Assembly: GCF_951230135.1 (NCBI RefSeq) | Contig: NZ_CATNVC010000005.1 | Coordinates: 1-64,000, forward strand | Origin: Butyricicoccus sp. Marseille-Q5471 | GTDB taxonomy: Bacteria > Bacillota > Clostridia > Oscillospirales > Butyricicoccaceae | Direction: 5' to 3' | Length of the DNA: 64,000 nucleotides | Part shown: in pieces, positions 23,865 through 32,361 of the stretch | Layout: every line of letters begins with the position of its first letter | Numbering within the stretch: position 1 is the first letter of the stretch | Notes under the pieces: generated by a model | What the model was told of the DNA's origin: nothing | Database searches by the model: none | What the model saw: only the letters and a program-made list of their open reading frames with translations | Program-made: the position numbers and the translations under genes

Positions 23865-25321
23865 CAGTCATCCACCTCCGAAGCGCGCTCAATCGCGTCA
23901 ATGACAGCGCGCGCCTTGTTTGCGCTTTCCATGTACTCATTTGCGGGCACCGAATCGGCCACAATGCCGCCGCCCGCCTGCACGGTCACCGTGCCGTTCT
24001 TCTTGGCCGCCATGCGGATGGCGATACAGGTATCCATGTTGCCGGTAAAGTCCAGATAGCCGAGCGCGCCGCCGTATACGCCGCGTGCATCAGGCTCAAG
24101 TTCCTCGATAATCTCGCACGCGCGAATCTTAGGTGCGCCCGACAGTGTGCCAGCTGGCAGCACGGCTTCGATGGCCGAGCACGCGTCGCACCCTGCGGCA
24201 ATGTCGCTTTCAACCTGGGAGCAAATGTGCATAATCTTGGAATAGCGGTGAATCATCATGTATTCGGTCACATCGACCGAGCCAATTTTGGAGATGCGTC
24301 CCAGATCGTTGCGGCCGAGGTCGACCAGCATATTGTGCTCGGACAGCTCCTTTTCGTCGGCAAGCAGCTCGGCTTCGAGCGCCCTGTCCTGCTCGGCCGT
24401 CGCGCCGCGCGGACGGGAACCCGCGACCGGAAAGGTCGTCAGCCGCCCGTTTTGCAGCCGCACGAGCGTTTCGGGCGAGGAACACATGATTTCGTCGCCG
24501 TCCGCCGAAAGATAAACCATGTACGGCGAGGGGTTGGTTGTGCGCAGCACGCGGTAGGCGTTCATCAGGCTGCCCGCGTAGGGGCTTTGAAACTGACGGG
24601 ACTGCACGGCCTGAAAAATGTCACCATCATAGATGTAGTCCCGCGTTTTCTGCACAATCTCGGCATACTGCTCCTCGCTGACGTTGCAGGTAAACTGCGG
24701 CTTGCCGTCCGCTCTGCTCTGCGGCAGCGGACTCTGGTCGGCAACGAGCGCGGCCATCGTTTCCAGTTCGGCACAGGCTCTGCCGTAGTTCTCCATCACG
24801 TTGTCAGTTTTCATGTTGACAATCAGCACGATTTTCTGCTTGAGATGGTCATAGGCAATCACCTTGTCAAACAGCATCAGGTCGTAATCGTCCCAGCCGT
24901 TGCGCTTGATGTGAAGAGTCGGCTCGGCATAGCCAATCATCGCGTAGGCGAAGTAGCCGACGAAGCCTCCCGTGAACGGCGGAAAGCCCTCCAGCCGCGG
25001 TGAGCGGTATTCGGCGAGCACCTCGCGCAGCACATCGAGCGGTTTGTCAGTCTCAATTATGCGGGTTTCGCTGCCCTCAAGCCGAACCACGCCGTTTTTG
25101 CAGCGGGCGCGCAGCACAGGATCGTAGCCAAGGAAGGAATACCGCGCCCATTTTTCGCCGCCTTCGACGCTTTCGAGCAGGAAAAAGCGGTTTGACCGTG
25201 TGTGCAGCCGCCGGAGCAGCGAGATGGGCGTGGTCACATCCGCGTAAACCTCGCGGCTGACCGGAATGGTCGTATACTCCTTAGCCAGCGATAAAATCGC
25301 GTCACAGCTTGGCGTTATCAT
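23864..25321 (-). CDS. trpE: Anthranilate synthase component I
   Basis: 485 aa from ATG 25321 (GGAGGG 6 bp upstream). It converts chorismate to anthranilate. The regulatory N-terminal half carries FLLESVEGGEKWARYSFLG; the LLES motif is where tryptophan feedback binding occurs in known enzymes. The C-terminal chorismate-binding domain has SPYMVYL, SPETLVRL, GSRPRG, LVDLGRNDLGRI, TLSGAPKIRACEII and GALGYLDFTGNMDTCIA. It is the first gene of trpEGDCFBA, directly downstream of a tryptophan T-box. Confidence 0.97.
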   Translation of the reverse strand: MITPSCDAILSLAKEYTTIPVSREVYADVTTPISLLRRLHTRSNRFFLLESVEGGEKWARYSFLGYDPVLRARCKNGVVRLEGSETRIIETDKPLDVLREVLAEYRSPRLEGFPPFTGGFVGYFAYAMIGYAEPTLHIKRNGWDDYDLMLFDKVIAYDHLKQKIVLIVNMKTDNVMENYGRACAELETMAALVADQSPLPQSRADGKPQFTCNVSEEQYAEIVQKTRDYIYDGDIFQAVQSRQFQSPYAGSLMNAYRVLRTTNPSPYMVYLSADGDEIMCSSPETLVRLQNGRLTTFPVAGSRPRGATAEQDRALEAELLADEKELSEHNMLVDLGRNDLGRISKIGSVDVTEYMMIHRYSKIMHICSQVESDIAAGCDACSAIEAVLPAGTLSGAPKIRACEIIEELEPDARGVYGGALGYLDFTGNMDTCIAIRMAAKKNGTVTVQAGGGIVADSVPANEYMESANKARAVIDAIERASEVDD

Positions 25322-25345
25322 GTAAATCCCTCCAAAATGGCAATT

Positions 25346-25618
25346 AAAAAAGCCTTTATCCACACGGTGAATCATTCACCATGGGACAAAAGCCAAAACT
25401 TCTGCGGTACCACCCATATTGACGTTATGAAAAAACGTCCTCTCATCAGCGCACCAGCATGCGCCTTCCCTTGGTAACGGCGGGAGTCCCGTCAGCATCT
25501 ACTAGCCGTTGCGGCGTTCAAGCTGCCCTCACAAGTCCATTCGGAACGTCCTGCACTGTCGCCCTCGCACCAGCGGGCGGCTCTCTGAAAATGCGGTAAT
25601 CGTTCTTACTTACCCTTG
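25346..25618 (-). promoter_or_regulatory. Tryptophan T-box leader of the trp operon
   Basis: On the minus strand, the conserved T-box TGGTACCGCAG sits at 25402-25412. A stem I region carries an AGTAAG motif and a UGG (Trp) triplet at 25537-25539 in the context GAATGGAC, the likely specifier. The terminator spans 25346-25394, with GCTTTTGTCC paired to GGATAAAGGC and an inner GGTGAA/TTCACC helix, then a T-run. Uncharged tRNA-Trp should favour the antiterminator and switch on trpE-A. Stem I boundaries are approximate. Confidence 0.9.
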
Positions 25619-25640
25619 CTCAGCGGTTTGTTCTGTTGCA

Positions 25641-25670
25641 AGTATATGCCCTACGGGCGCGGTTTGTCAA
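25641..25670 (-). promoter_or_regulatory. Promoter of the trp operon
   Basis: On the minus strand, consensus TTGACA (25665-25670), an 18-bp spacer and TATACT (25641-25646), just before the T-box leader. Confidence 0.8.
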
Positions 25671-25692
25671 CCCCTGTTTCTGTAAAATTTTT

Positions 25693-25739
25693 CAGGGTGA
25701 GAAAAAACATACTGCAATTCGCAGTTTTTTCTCACCCTG
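25693..25739. terminator. Long perfect inverted repeat after gluQRS, probable terminator
   Basis: Arms of 16 bp (CAGGGTGAGAAAAAAC and its complement) enclose a small ACTGC/GCAGT hairpin. On either strand the inner hairpin is followed by a T-run, so it can act as a terminator between gluQRS and the trp promoter. Confidence 0.65.
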
Positions 25740-25787
25740 ATGAAACTCAATTGCTCCGGTTTCGGGTTACGGCAGAGCAAAATCTTT

Positions 25788-26714
25788 CTACATCCGAAAC
25801 ACATCGGGCAGATATAAATCCTCGGTTGATATTTTGCTCCATGAGAAATCCGGCACCAGTTCGCGTGCCGCGACCGGCTCTGCCCGGTCGGTCAGTCCGG
25901 CGGCGCAGGCCAGTGCGCCGACTACCTGCTCGGGCGTGAACCGTGTGCGCAGCAGACCGAGGTCGAGATCGTCGTCCCGTTTGGACAGCCGTCTGCCGTC
26001 ATGGTCGCACAAAAGCGGAATGTGGATGAATTTCGGCGGCGCAAAACCGAACAGCCGATGCAGCCAGATTTGACGCGGGGTGGACGAAATGAGATCGCTG
26101 CCGCGGACCACCTCGGTCACACCGCCGAGCGCGTCATCCACCACGACGGCAAGCTGATACGCAAACACGCCGTCCGACCGACGGATAATAAAATCGCCGC
26201 ATTCCTTCGCCAAATTCTCGCGGTACGCACCAAATACGCCGTCAACAAAGGCAATTTCCTCATCCGGCACGCGCAGACGGGTGGCGGGCGCACGGGTTCT
26301 GCGCATTTCGGCTGCCTGTGCGGCAGTCAAATCGCGGCAGGTGCCCGCGTACAGCACGCGTCCGTCCGACAGATGGGGCGCACTCGCCGCATGCAACGCC
26401 GCACGCGAGCAAAAGCAGGGATAAAGCAGCTGCTTTTCGCGTAAAATCTTCTCATAATGCTCATAAATTTCGGTTCGCTCCGACTGATACGGCACTTCCC
26501 CGTCCCAGTTGAGTCCCAGCCAGTCCAAATCGTCCAGAATCTGCTCTGCAAAGGCACGCGGACAGCGCATCGTATCCAAATCCTCGATACGCAGCAGGTA
26601 TTGCCCGCCCTGCTGCCGCGCGGACAGCCATGCCAGCAGTGCGCACAGCACATTGCCCAAATGCATACGCCCGCTCGGGCTGGGCGCAAACCGGCCGATG
26701 ACCGGAGAATCCAT
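25788..26714 (-). CDS. gluQRS: Glutamyl-Q tRNA(Asp) synthetase
   Basis: 308 aa, a GluRS-like catalytic core without an anticodon-binding domain. It would charge glutamate onto queuosine in tRNA-Asp. It has RFAPSPSGRMHLGN (HIGH-type motif), LRIEDLD, and a shortened KMSKS-type RLSKRD. The zinc site characteristic of GluQRS is seen as C-F-C at ~100 with Tyr and Cys in VLYAGTCR. Length matches the ~300-aa family, against ~480 for true GluRS. It is a single gene, divergent from the GH3 lipoprotein gene. Confidence 0.9.
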   Translation of the reverse strand: MDSPVIGRFAPSPSGRMHLGNVLCALLAWLSARQQGGQYLLRIEDLDTMRCPRAFAEQILDDLDWLGLNWDGEVPYQSERTEIYEHYEKILREKQLLYPCFCSRAALHAASAPHLSDGRVLYAGTCRDLTAAQAAEMRRTRAPATRLRVPDEEIAFVDGVFGAYRENLAKECGDFIIRRSDGVFAYQLAVVVDDALGGVTEVVRGSDLISSTPRQIWLHRLFGFAPPKFIHIPLLCDHDGRRLSKRDDDLDLGLLRTRFTPEQVVGALACAAGLTDRAEPVAARELVPDFSWSKISTEDLYLPDVFRM

Positions 26715-26830
26715 AAGCTTCTTCCCTTCCGACTATTTTGATCGTTGACAACAGTGTACCATACCCACCCCCCTTCTTGCAAACCCAACCGCACTCTGAT
26801 ATGATGAAAGCAGAAAATGGAGGAACTGAG

Positions 26831-27967
26831 ATGAAAAAACGACTGCTTTGCCTACTGCTCACCGCGCTTTGCATCACGGCCTGCGGCAAGACCCCCATCT
26901 CGGATGTCCCTGCTGCGGATCAGCCTTCGCCTGATGCGCCGCCGCAAACCGTTCAGCCGGCAGTTGATCCTGCCGAGGAATATGTCAAGACGTTAACGCT
27001 CAATCAGCAGATTGCGCAGATGTTTTTTTCCCGTTGTCCCGATGTGGACGCGGCCGCACTCGCCGGACAGTACAATATTGGCGGCTACATCCTCTTTGGC
27101 CGTGACTTTGAGGGGCAAACGCCCACATCCGTACGCCAGACCATTGACTCCTACCAGTCCGCCGTCCAAACCCCGATGCTGATTGGCGTAGACGAGGAGG
27201 GCGGAACGGTCGTGCGCGTCAGTTCAAATCCGAGCTTTCGCGCCGTGAAATTCTGGTCGCCGCAGGCGCTTTACAAGGAAGGCGGCTTAGACCTCATCAC
27301 GAGCGACACCAAGGAAAAGGACGCGCTGCTTGCCTCGCTCGGCATCAATGTAAATCTTGCGCCCGTGTGCGATGTGTCCACCGACCCTAAGGATTTCATC
27401 AATGCCCGCTCGTTCGGGCAGGACGCGGCAGCGACGGGAGAATACGTCAAAACTGTCGTCACGCAGATGCAGACGGACGGCATGGGCAGCGTGCTCAAGC
27501 ACTTCCCCGGCTACGGCAACAATATTGACACGCACACCGGCATTGCAATCGACGAACGTCCGCTCGACCGTTTTTATAGCGCGGATTTTATCCCGTTCCA
27601 GTCGGGTATCGACGCAGGCGCGGACGCGGTGCTCGTCTGCCATAACATCGTCACCGCAATTGACCCCAAGCTGCCCGCATCGCTCTCGCATCCCGTGCAT
27701 GAGGTGCTGCGGGACGATCTGAACTTCTCGGGCGTTGTGATGACGGACGATCTTATCATGGACGCGATTACGAAGTACACCGACGGCGCAGACGCAGCCG
27801 TACTCGCCGTCAAAGCGGGCAACGATCTGCTGATTTCAAGCGACTTTGTCACCCAGTACACCGCGGTCAAGGCGGCGGTCGACGCCGGTGAAATTTCTGC
27901 CGAACGCATTGCCGAATCCGCCGTACGCATCGTGCGATGGAAAATGGCGCTCGGACTGATTGAATAA
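26831..27967 (+). CDS. Lipoprotein glycoside hydrolase family 3 (NagZ-like beta-N-acetylhexosaminidase)
   Basis: 378 aa from ATG 26831 (GGAGG 7 bp upstream). The lipobox is LCITAC (Cys18), followed by a Pro/Ala-rich tether. The GH3 domain starts at ~55 (LNQQIAQMFF). It has GVDEEGGTVVRV, NLAPVCDVSTDP, the NagZ signature KHFPGYGNNIDTHTG (catalytic His loop) and nucleophile Asp in GVVMTDDLIMDAI. It probably removes GlcNAc from peptidoglycan fragments at the cell surface. It is upstream of the cyclophilin lipoprotein gene in the same direction. Confidence 0.87.
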   Translation: MKKRLLCLLLTALCITACGKTPISDVPAADQPSPDAPPQTVQPAVDPAEEYVKTLTLNQQIAQMFFSRCPDVDAAALAGQYNIGGYILFGRDFEGQTPTSVRQTIDSYQSAVQTPMLIGVDEEGGTVVRVSSNPSFRAVKFWSPQALYKEGGLDLITSDTKEKDALLASLGINVNLAPVCDVSTDPKDFINARSFGQDAAATGEYVKTVVTQMQTDGMGSVLKHFPGYGNNIDTHTGIAIDERPLDRFYSADFIPFQSGIDAGADAVLVCHNIVTAIDPKLPASLSHPVHEVLRDDLNFSGVVMTDDLIMDAITKYTDGADAAVLAVKAGNDLLISSDFVTQYTAVKAAVDAGEISAERIAESAVRIVRWKMALGLIE

Positions 27968-28051
27968 AAAATTGTCCTCTGTTCTTTTTTTGTTCACAAT
28001 TGTTTGGTATGATAGCAGACAGTCAATATTGTTGAACAAAGGAGATTTTTC

Positions 28052-28699
28052 ATGAAAACACGCAATCTGCTTCTATCCGGCCTGCTGGCCGGTGCACTTC
28101 TGCTTTCCGGCTGCGGCAACAGCGGTCAGGCCGCTTCCTCTGCGGACGACAGCAGTAAACCCGATGCGTCCCAGACGGACACCGCCTACACCCCCGACGA
28201 AGCCAACCTGCACCACATTGAGATTGAGGTCAAGGATTACGGCACCATCAAGGCCGAGCTTGACGCGGGCGCAGCGCCCGAAACGGTCGCAAACTTCCTA
28301 AAGCTTGCGGGCGACGGCTTTTACGACGGCCTGACCTTCCACCGCATCATCGACGGCTTTATGATACAGGGCGGCGATCCCAAGGGCAATGGCACGGGCG
28401 GCTCGGATGAGACCGTCAAGGGCGAATTTTCTTCCAACGGCGTGGAGAATCCGCTCACACACACCCGCGGCACGCTCTCGATGGCGCGTGCGAACGATCC
28501 GGACAGCGGCTCTTCGCAGTTCTTCATCGTCCATGAGGACAGCACTTTTCTCGACGGCGATTACGCCGCCTTTGGTCACGTGACCGAGGGAATGGAAATT
28601 GTTGATAAAATCTGCAAGGATACGCCTGTCGAGGACAACAACGGGACTGTCATTGCAGAAAACCAGCCGGTTATCACATCAATTAAGGTAATTGACTGA
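28052..28699 (+). CDS. Cyclophilin-type peptidyl-prolyl isomerase lipoprotein
   Basis: 215 aa. The lipobox is ALLLSGC (Cys22), followed by a Ser/Asp-rich tether. The cyclophilin domain spans ~50-213: APETVANFLKLAGDGFYDGL, TFHRIIDGFMIQGGDPKGNG (active-site Arg in FHR and Gln in QGG), SMARANDPDSGSSQFFI and FGHVTEGMEIVDKI. It should help fold exported proteins outside the membrane. It is followed by a bidirectional terminator. Confidence 0.93.
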   Translation: MKTRNLLLSGLLAGALLLSGCGNSGQAASSADDSSKPDASQTDTAYTPDEANLHHIEIEVKDYGTIKAELDAGAAPETVANFLKLAGDGFYDGLTFHRIIDGFMIQGGDPKGNGTGGSDETVKGEFSSNGVENPLTHTRGTLSMARANDPDSGSSQFFIVHEDSTFLDGDYAAFGHVTEGMEIVDKICKDTPVEDNNGTVIAENQPVITSIKVID

Positions 28700-28702
28700 C
28701 AA

Positions 28703-28745
28703 AAAACCGCCTGCGCGGCCAAATCGGCGTGCAGGCGGTTTTTGT
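28703..28745. terminator. Bidirectional terminator between the cyclophilin and cysK genes
   Basis: A 12-bp outer stem (AAAACCGCCTGC / GCAGGCGGTTTT) around an inner GC pairing. T-runs leave on both strands. The genes converge here. Confidence 0.85.
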
Positions 28746-28751
28746 TTTGCA

Positions 28752-29684
28752 TTAATCGCTGACCAGAGGTGTGGACAGGTACCGGTCGCCCGTATCGGGC
28801 AGCAGTACCACGATGTTCTTGCCCTCGTTTTCGGGGCGCTTGGACAGCTCAATCGCCGCCCACAGTGCCGCGCCGGACGAAATGCCGACGAACAGGCCTT
28901 CGCTGTGGGTAAAGTCACGCGCGGTGGCAAACGAATCGTCGTTCGTAACGCGAATAATCTCGTCATACAGCTTGGTGTCGAGCACCTCGGGCACGAAGCC
29001 CGCGCCAATGCCCTGAATCTTATGCGGGCCGGGCTTGCCGCCCGACAGAACCGGCGAATCCTCAGGTTCAACTGCGACCAGCTTAACCGCCGGATTCTGC
29101 TCCTTCAGGTACGAGCCGACACCTGTAATTGTGCCGCCCGTGCCGATACCGGAGACGAAAATGTCCACCTTGCCGCCGGTCTGGCTCCAAATCTCCGGAC
29201 CGGTGGTCGCATAATGCGCTGCCGGGTTTGCTTTGTTTACAAACTGTCCGGGCACAAAGCTGTTGGGGATTTCCTTGGCCAGCTCATCCGCTCTTGCAAT
29301 GGCGCCCGACATGCCCTTCGAGCCCTCGGTCAGCACCAGCTCAGCGCCGTAAGCCTTGAGCATATTGCGGCGCTCAACACTCATCGTCTCCGGCATGGTC
29401 AGGATAATGCGGTATCCCTTGCTCGCCGCAACAGCCGCGAGGCCGATGCCCGTGTTGCCGCTGGTCGGCTCGATGATGGTCGCGCCCGCCTTGAGCGCAC
29501 CCTTAGCTTCTGCGTCGGCAATCATCGCGTTGGCCACGCGATCCTTCACCGATCCCGCCGGATTGAAATACTCCAGCTTTGCCAGAATCTGCGCCTTCGC
29601 ACCGCGCTTGGCGGCCAGCTTATCCGCTGCGTACAGGGGGGTATTGCCGATCAGCTCGGCAAAGCTTCTTTTAATATCAGACAT
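28752..29684 (-). CDS. cysK: Cysteine synthase A (O-acetylserine sulfhydrylase)
   Basis: 310 aa from ATG 29684 (GGAAGGCGG upstream). A PLP enzyme making cysteine from O-acetylserine and sulfide. The PLP Lys lies in [11 protein letters not shown]. Also present are the substrate loop [38 protein letters not shown] and GISSGAA. It is a single-gene unit with a strong promoter and a small inverted repeat near the predicted transcript start. With metY at 39835 the organism has two sulfide-assimilating enzymes in this window. Confidence 0.96.
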   Translation of the reverse strand: MSDIKRSFAELIGNTPLYAADKLAAKRGAKAQILAKLEYFNPAGSVKDRVANAMIADAEAKGALKAGATIIEPTSGNTGIGLAAVAASKGYRIILTMPETMSVERRNMLKAYGAELVLTEGSKGMSGAIARADELAKEIPNSFVPGQFVNKANPAAHYATTGPEIWSQTGGKVDIFVSGIGTGGTITGVGSYLKEQNPAVKLVAVEPEDSPVLSGGKPGPHKIQGIGAGFVPEVLDTKLYDEIIRVTNDDSFATARDFTHSEGLFVGISSGAALWAAIELSKRPENEGKNIVVLLPDTGDRYLSTPLVSD

Positions 29685-29721
29685 GGTTTGTTCCGCCTTC
29701 CAAATTAAATACCATATAAAA

Positions 29722-29772
29722 CATAGGTGATTTCTATGAATTAAGAATACACCCATGCGCTTCCTTTGTCAA
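29722..29772 (-). promoter_or_regulatory. cysK promoter with possible operator
   Basis: On the minus strand, consensus TTGACA (29767-29772), a 17-bp spacer and TATTCT (29744-29749). An inverted repeat CATAG-N7-CTATG (29722-29738) covers the expected start site, a position suited to a repressor. The operator part is a weak inference. Confidence 0.7.
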
Positions 29773-29790
29773 GCATTATTCTAAAATAAA

Positions 29791-29830
29791 AACCCGACGC
29801 ACCGTTTTTGAGCGGTGCGTCGGGTTTTCT
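29791..29830 (-). terminator. Terminator of the CAP-domain gene
   Basis: A 14-bp stem (AACCCGACGCACCG / CGGTGCGTCGGGTT), then a T-run on the minus strand; some T also follow on the plus strand. Confidence 0.88.
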
Positions 29831-29886
29831 ATGTGCAATTGGGTGCGAAAGCATCCATTCAGCCAGGGGGACAGCCAAACTTATTC

Positions 29887-30615
29887 TTAGTACGTAAACA
29901 TCTGCGCCCAGTACGGGGTACCGTTAATGACCGTGTAGCCTACGCCGATTGTGGTGAAGTTCGCATTGAGAATGTTGGCACGGTGGCCGGAGGAATTCAT
30001 CCACGAATTCATAACTGCCGCCGGAGTCTGCTGACCGTACGCAATGTTCTCACCTGCGCCGCGGTAGGAAACGCCGGCCTCGGTCAGCGCGGTGAAGCAG
30101 GACGTACCGTTCGGGCGGGTGTGCGAGAAGGACTTGACCTGCTCTGCCGCACGAACCTGTGCCGCCTGCTGTACGCCGGTCGATACACTCAGTGCGGACA
30201 GACCGTTCTTGGCACGCTCAACATTAACCAAGCGGACAACTTCACTTGCAAAGTTGCCGATGGAAGCATCCGTATCCGTTTCAGGCTTCTCTTCCGGGGT
30301 GGTGTCCGGAGTCGTATCCGGAGTCGTATCCGGAGTCGTATCCGGAGTCGTATCCGGCGTTGTGTCCGGGGTTGTGTCCGGGGTTGTGTCCGGGGTCGTA
30401 TCCGGAGTCGTGTCCGGCTTTACAACAGGGCAGTTCTGCGGGCGGCCGCACAGCGAAAAATCAAATTTTTCGCAGATCTGCTGCATATACTCATACTGCG
30501 CCTGCGAGGTCAGGCTGCTTTCAACTTTTATCACAGCACCCTGTAGGTTTGCTGCGCCAGCACCTGCGGTTGTTGCTACCGTCAACATCAGTGCAATCGG
30601 AACGATTTTCTTCAT
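29887..30615 (-). CDS. Secreted CAP/SCP-domain protein with PDTT repeat linker
   Basis: 242 aa. A Sec signal peptide (KKIVPIALMLTVATTAGAGAA, cleavage near 21) is followed by a short N-terminal region with two Cys. A low-complexity linker of ten P-D-T-T units spans ~67-106. The CAP domain (~120-242) has VVRLVNVERAKNGLSAL, FSHTRPNGT, AGENIAYGQQTP, SWMNSSGHRANILN and VGYTVINGTPYWAQMF; the His and Glu of the cavity are present. It is like Bacillus YkwD/SafA-type CAP proteins. Its function is unknown, probably extracellular or wall-linked. The repeat is encoded by 12-bp DNA units that could change number. Confidence 0.9.
   Translation of the reverse strand: MKKIVPIALMLTVATTAGAGAANLQGAVIKVESSLTSQAQYEYMQQICEKFDFSLCGRPQNCPVVKPDTTPDTTPDTTPDTTPDTTPDTTPDTTPDTTPDTTPDTTPEEKPETDTDASIGNFASEVVRLVNVERAKNGLSALSVSTGVQQAAQVRAAEQVKSFSHTRPNGTSCFTALTEAGVSYRGAGENIAYGQQTPAAVMNSWMNSSGHRANILNANFTTIGVGYTVINGTPYWAQMFTY
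30303..30416. repeat. 12-bp tandem repeat (about ten copies) encoding PDTT
   Basis: Ten copies of a 12-bp unit, TCCGG[AG/CG/GG]GT[C/T]GT[A/G] on the plus strand, with synonymous variation between copies. It lies in frame in the linker of the CAP protein, so slippage would alter linker length without a frameshift. Confidence 0.95.
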
Positions 30616-30679
30616 TACTTAAAAACCTCCTTGGATTTGTGTCTTCGGCAAAACTGGATTGTTTTGCACTACGTACCGA

Positions 30680-30709
30680 ATCATAGCACGTTTTGTAACC
30701 GTTTTGCAA
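30680..30709 (-). promoter_or_regulatory. Promoter of the CAP-domain gene
   Basis: On the minus strand, TTGCAA (30704-30709), an 18-bp spacer and TATGAT (30680-30685), about 65 bp before the start. AAGGAGG precedes the ATG. Confidence 0.6.
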
Positions 30710-30740
30710 TGTAAATCCCGCCCACTTTGCCCACAAACAA

Positions 30741-30777
30741 GAAAAAGTCGACCGGTTTTACCACTTTCCGGTCGACT
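30741..30777 (-). terminator. Terminator of the LysM-GH18 gene
   Basis: A 10-bp stem (AGTCGACCGG / CCGGTCGACT), then TTTTTC on the minus strand. Confidence 0.85.
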
Positions 30778-30787
30778 CAGGAAAATA

Positions 30788-32068
30788 TTAATCGAGCTTT
30801 TCGATGTTGTACAGCTGGTTCAGTACCAGCCATAGCTGCGGAAAATACCGCATGATGTTCCAAATGCTGACGCCGTGCAGCCGGTATTCTCCGGCAAGCG
30901 CCAGCTTGGCGCGGATGCTGCGGGCATCCTCGAACCAAACCTCGTGCTCGGCACGTTCCCGCCAATAATTGTAGTGCGGCGCCTGTGCGAGCGCGTCATA
31001 CTGAATCGGCGCACCAACCTGAATTGCCTGATCGACCGCCTGCACATTGCCAATACTGCGCGCGCGTGACTGCCCCTGAATGTACGGCAGAGTCCAATCA
31101 TAGCCGTAATTGGGAATGCCCATAAAGATGTTGTCGGGCGACACAACGGAAACCGCAAAGTCGAGCACCTTGGCTACCTTGTTGACCGGCGCGACCGCCA
31201 TCGGCGCAGACAGCGCATAGCCCCACTCATACGTCATCAACAGCACGTTATTTGACGCTTCCCCGAGCGCTTTGTAATCGTGCGCCTCATACAGCAGTCC
31301 CGGCTGATCGGCCGAGGTTTTGGGAGCAAGCGCGGTCATGACGGTCAAGCCTTCGGCATTCAGGCGTGTGCGCAGCTCGCGGATCAGCGTGGCATAGGCC
31401 TCCGCATCCTCCGGCGGAATGTACTCGAAATCTACATCCACGCCTGCAAAGCCGTGTCCCTTTAGAAACTGGGTCAGGCTTTCAATGAGTGTGGAACGAA
31501 GTGCAGGATTGAGCAGCAGGACATGCGCCCGCTCGCTTGAGAACTGTCCATCCTCGCCCAGTGTTGTCAACACGAGCAACGGCTTGACCTGATACTGCCG
31601 CGCCATCCGCGTCAGCAGATCGACATTCTGCGGAATAATACGGCCCGATGCATCAAAGCCGAACGAGAAAATCGATAAGTAGGTCAGATACGGCAGGGTT
31701 TTACGCAGCACGCGCAAATCAACATTCGGATACGCATAGCCGTTTACCGCGAACGTGCCCAGCTTCGGCTGCTTAAACTGAAGCACAAGCTGCTGCCCGG
31801 GAAAGATGCGGTCGGTGCCGCCAAGCTGTGGATTGTCCTGCCAGAGCTTCATGACGGTCGTTCCGTTGTCTGCGGCAATGTTACCCAGGGTATCCCCACG
31901 CTTGACGGTGTAGGTCTCGGTGGGCTGCGGCACGACGATTGTCTGCCCCGGTGTGAGTTTATTGGGGTTTTGCAGCTCATTCTGCTGGATGATGTACTGC
32001 AGGGGTACGTTATATCGCTGTGAGATGCGATATAGCGATTCACCCGGCTGTACGACGTGAATGACCAT
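30788..32068 (-). CDS. LysM-GH18 spore-type peptidoglycan hydrolase (YaaH/SleL-like)
   Basis: 426 aa. Two LysM domains: residues ~2-47 (IHVVQPGESLYRISQRYNVP) and ~52-97 (YTVKRGDTLGNIAADNGTT). A GH18 TIM barrel follows from ~105. The catalytic motif is GVDVDFEYI (D-x-D-x-E). Further GH18 segments are LLMTYEWGYALSAP and GIPNYGYDWTLPY. There is no signal peptide, as for Bacillus SleL/YaaH, cortex-lytic or coat-associated N-acetylglucosaminidases targeted to the spore. It suggests a sporulation capacity, present or ancestral. Confidence 0.9.
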   Translation of the reverse strand: MVIHVVQPGESLYRISQRYNVPLQYIIQQNELQNPNKLTPGQTIVVPQPTETYTVKRGDTLGNIAADNGTTVMKLWQDNPQLGGTDRIFPGQQLVLQFKQPKLGTFAVNGYAYPNVDLRVLRKTLPYLTYLSIFSFGFDASGRIIPQNVDLLTRMARQYQVKPLLVLTTLGEDGQFSSERAHVLLLNPALRSTLIESLTQFLKGHGFAGVDVDFEYIPPEDAEAYATLIRELRTRLNAEGLTVMTALAPKTSADQPGLLYEAHDYKALGEASNNVLLMTYEWGYALSAPMAVAPVNKVAKVLDFAVSVVSPDNIFMGIPNYGYDWTLPYIQGQSRARSIGNVQAVDQAIQVGAPIQYDALAQAPHYNYWRERAEHEVWFEDARSIRAKLALAGEYRLHGVSIWNIMRYFPQLWLVLNQLYNIEKLD

Positions 32069-32164
32069 AGAAATACCACCTTTCTCTGCAGTTTATGCCG
32101 CAAAGACCGATGGGGTGCGGCGTGCCGGAAATGGTATTCCAATATTGGTGATTGATTGGTATGC

Positions 32165-32203
32165 AAAAAGTGCCGCCGGTCTTGGACCGACGGCACTTTT
32201 CCT
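32165..32203 (-). terminator. Terminator of the feo operon
   Basis: A 12-bp stem (GTGCCGCCGGTC / GACCGACGGCAC, one G-U pair) directly after the Cys-rich microprotein stop, followed by TTTTTG on the minus strand. Confidence 0.88.
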
Positions 32204-32343
32204 TATTTCTTGTGTGAACAATTGCAGCTGCATCCCGCGCAGCCGCCCGGACACTCTCCGTTTTTGACCTGACGATGTACCTTCCGCGCAGCGAATACCA
32301 CCGCAGCGGCCAGCAGCGCGCAAATAATAATGGTTGCAAGCAT
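32203..32343 (-). CDS. FeoB-associated Cys-rich membrane microprotein
   Basis: 46 aa. It starts at ATG 32343 with GGAGGAATT upstream. One membrane helix (ATIIICALLAAAVVFAA) is followed by a basic stretch and the Cys-rich tail CPGGCAGCSCNC. This is the typical layout of the small FeoB-associated Cys-rich proteins found after feoB in Firmicutes. It may assist ferrous iron uptake, though its role is unproven. It starts 18 bp after the feoB stop and is followed by a terminator that ends the operon. Confidence 0.9.
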   Translation of the reverse strand: MLATIIICALLAAAVVFAARKVHRQVKNGECPGGCAGCSCNCSHKK

Positions 32344-32361
32344 TACAATTCCTCCTTGTAG

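Noticed and set aside
23576-25003. 475-codon open frame antisense to trpE/trpG
   Set aside because: It is fully opposite two secure trp genes, has an Arg/His-rich nonsense composition and no start signal.
27990-28013. TTCACA and TATGAT upstream of the cyclophilin gene as another member of the array-type promoters
   Set aside because: There is only one box and the spacing to the -10 is much shorter than in the array, so it does not fit the pattern.
30092-30622. Repeat-rich plus-strand frame with Val-Ser-Gly repeats
   Set aside because: It is the antisense image of the PDTT-encoding repeat in the CAP gene, which has a signal peptide and a full CAP domain.
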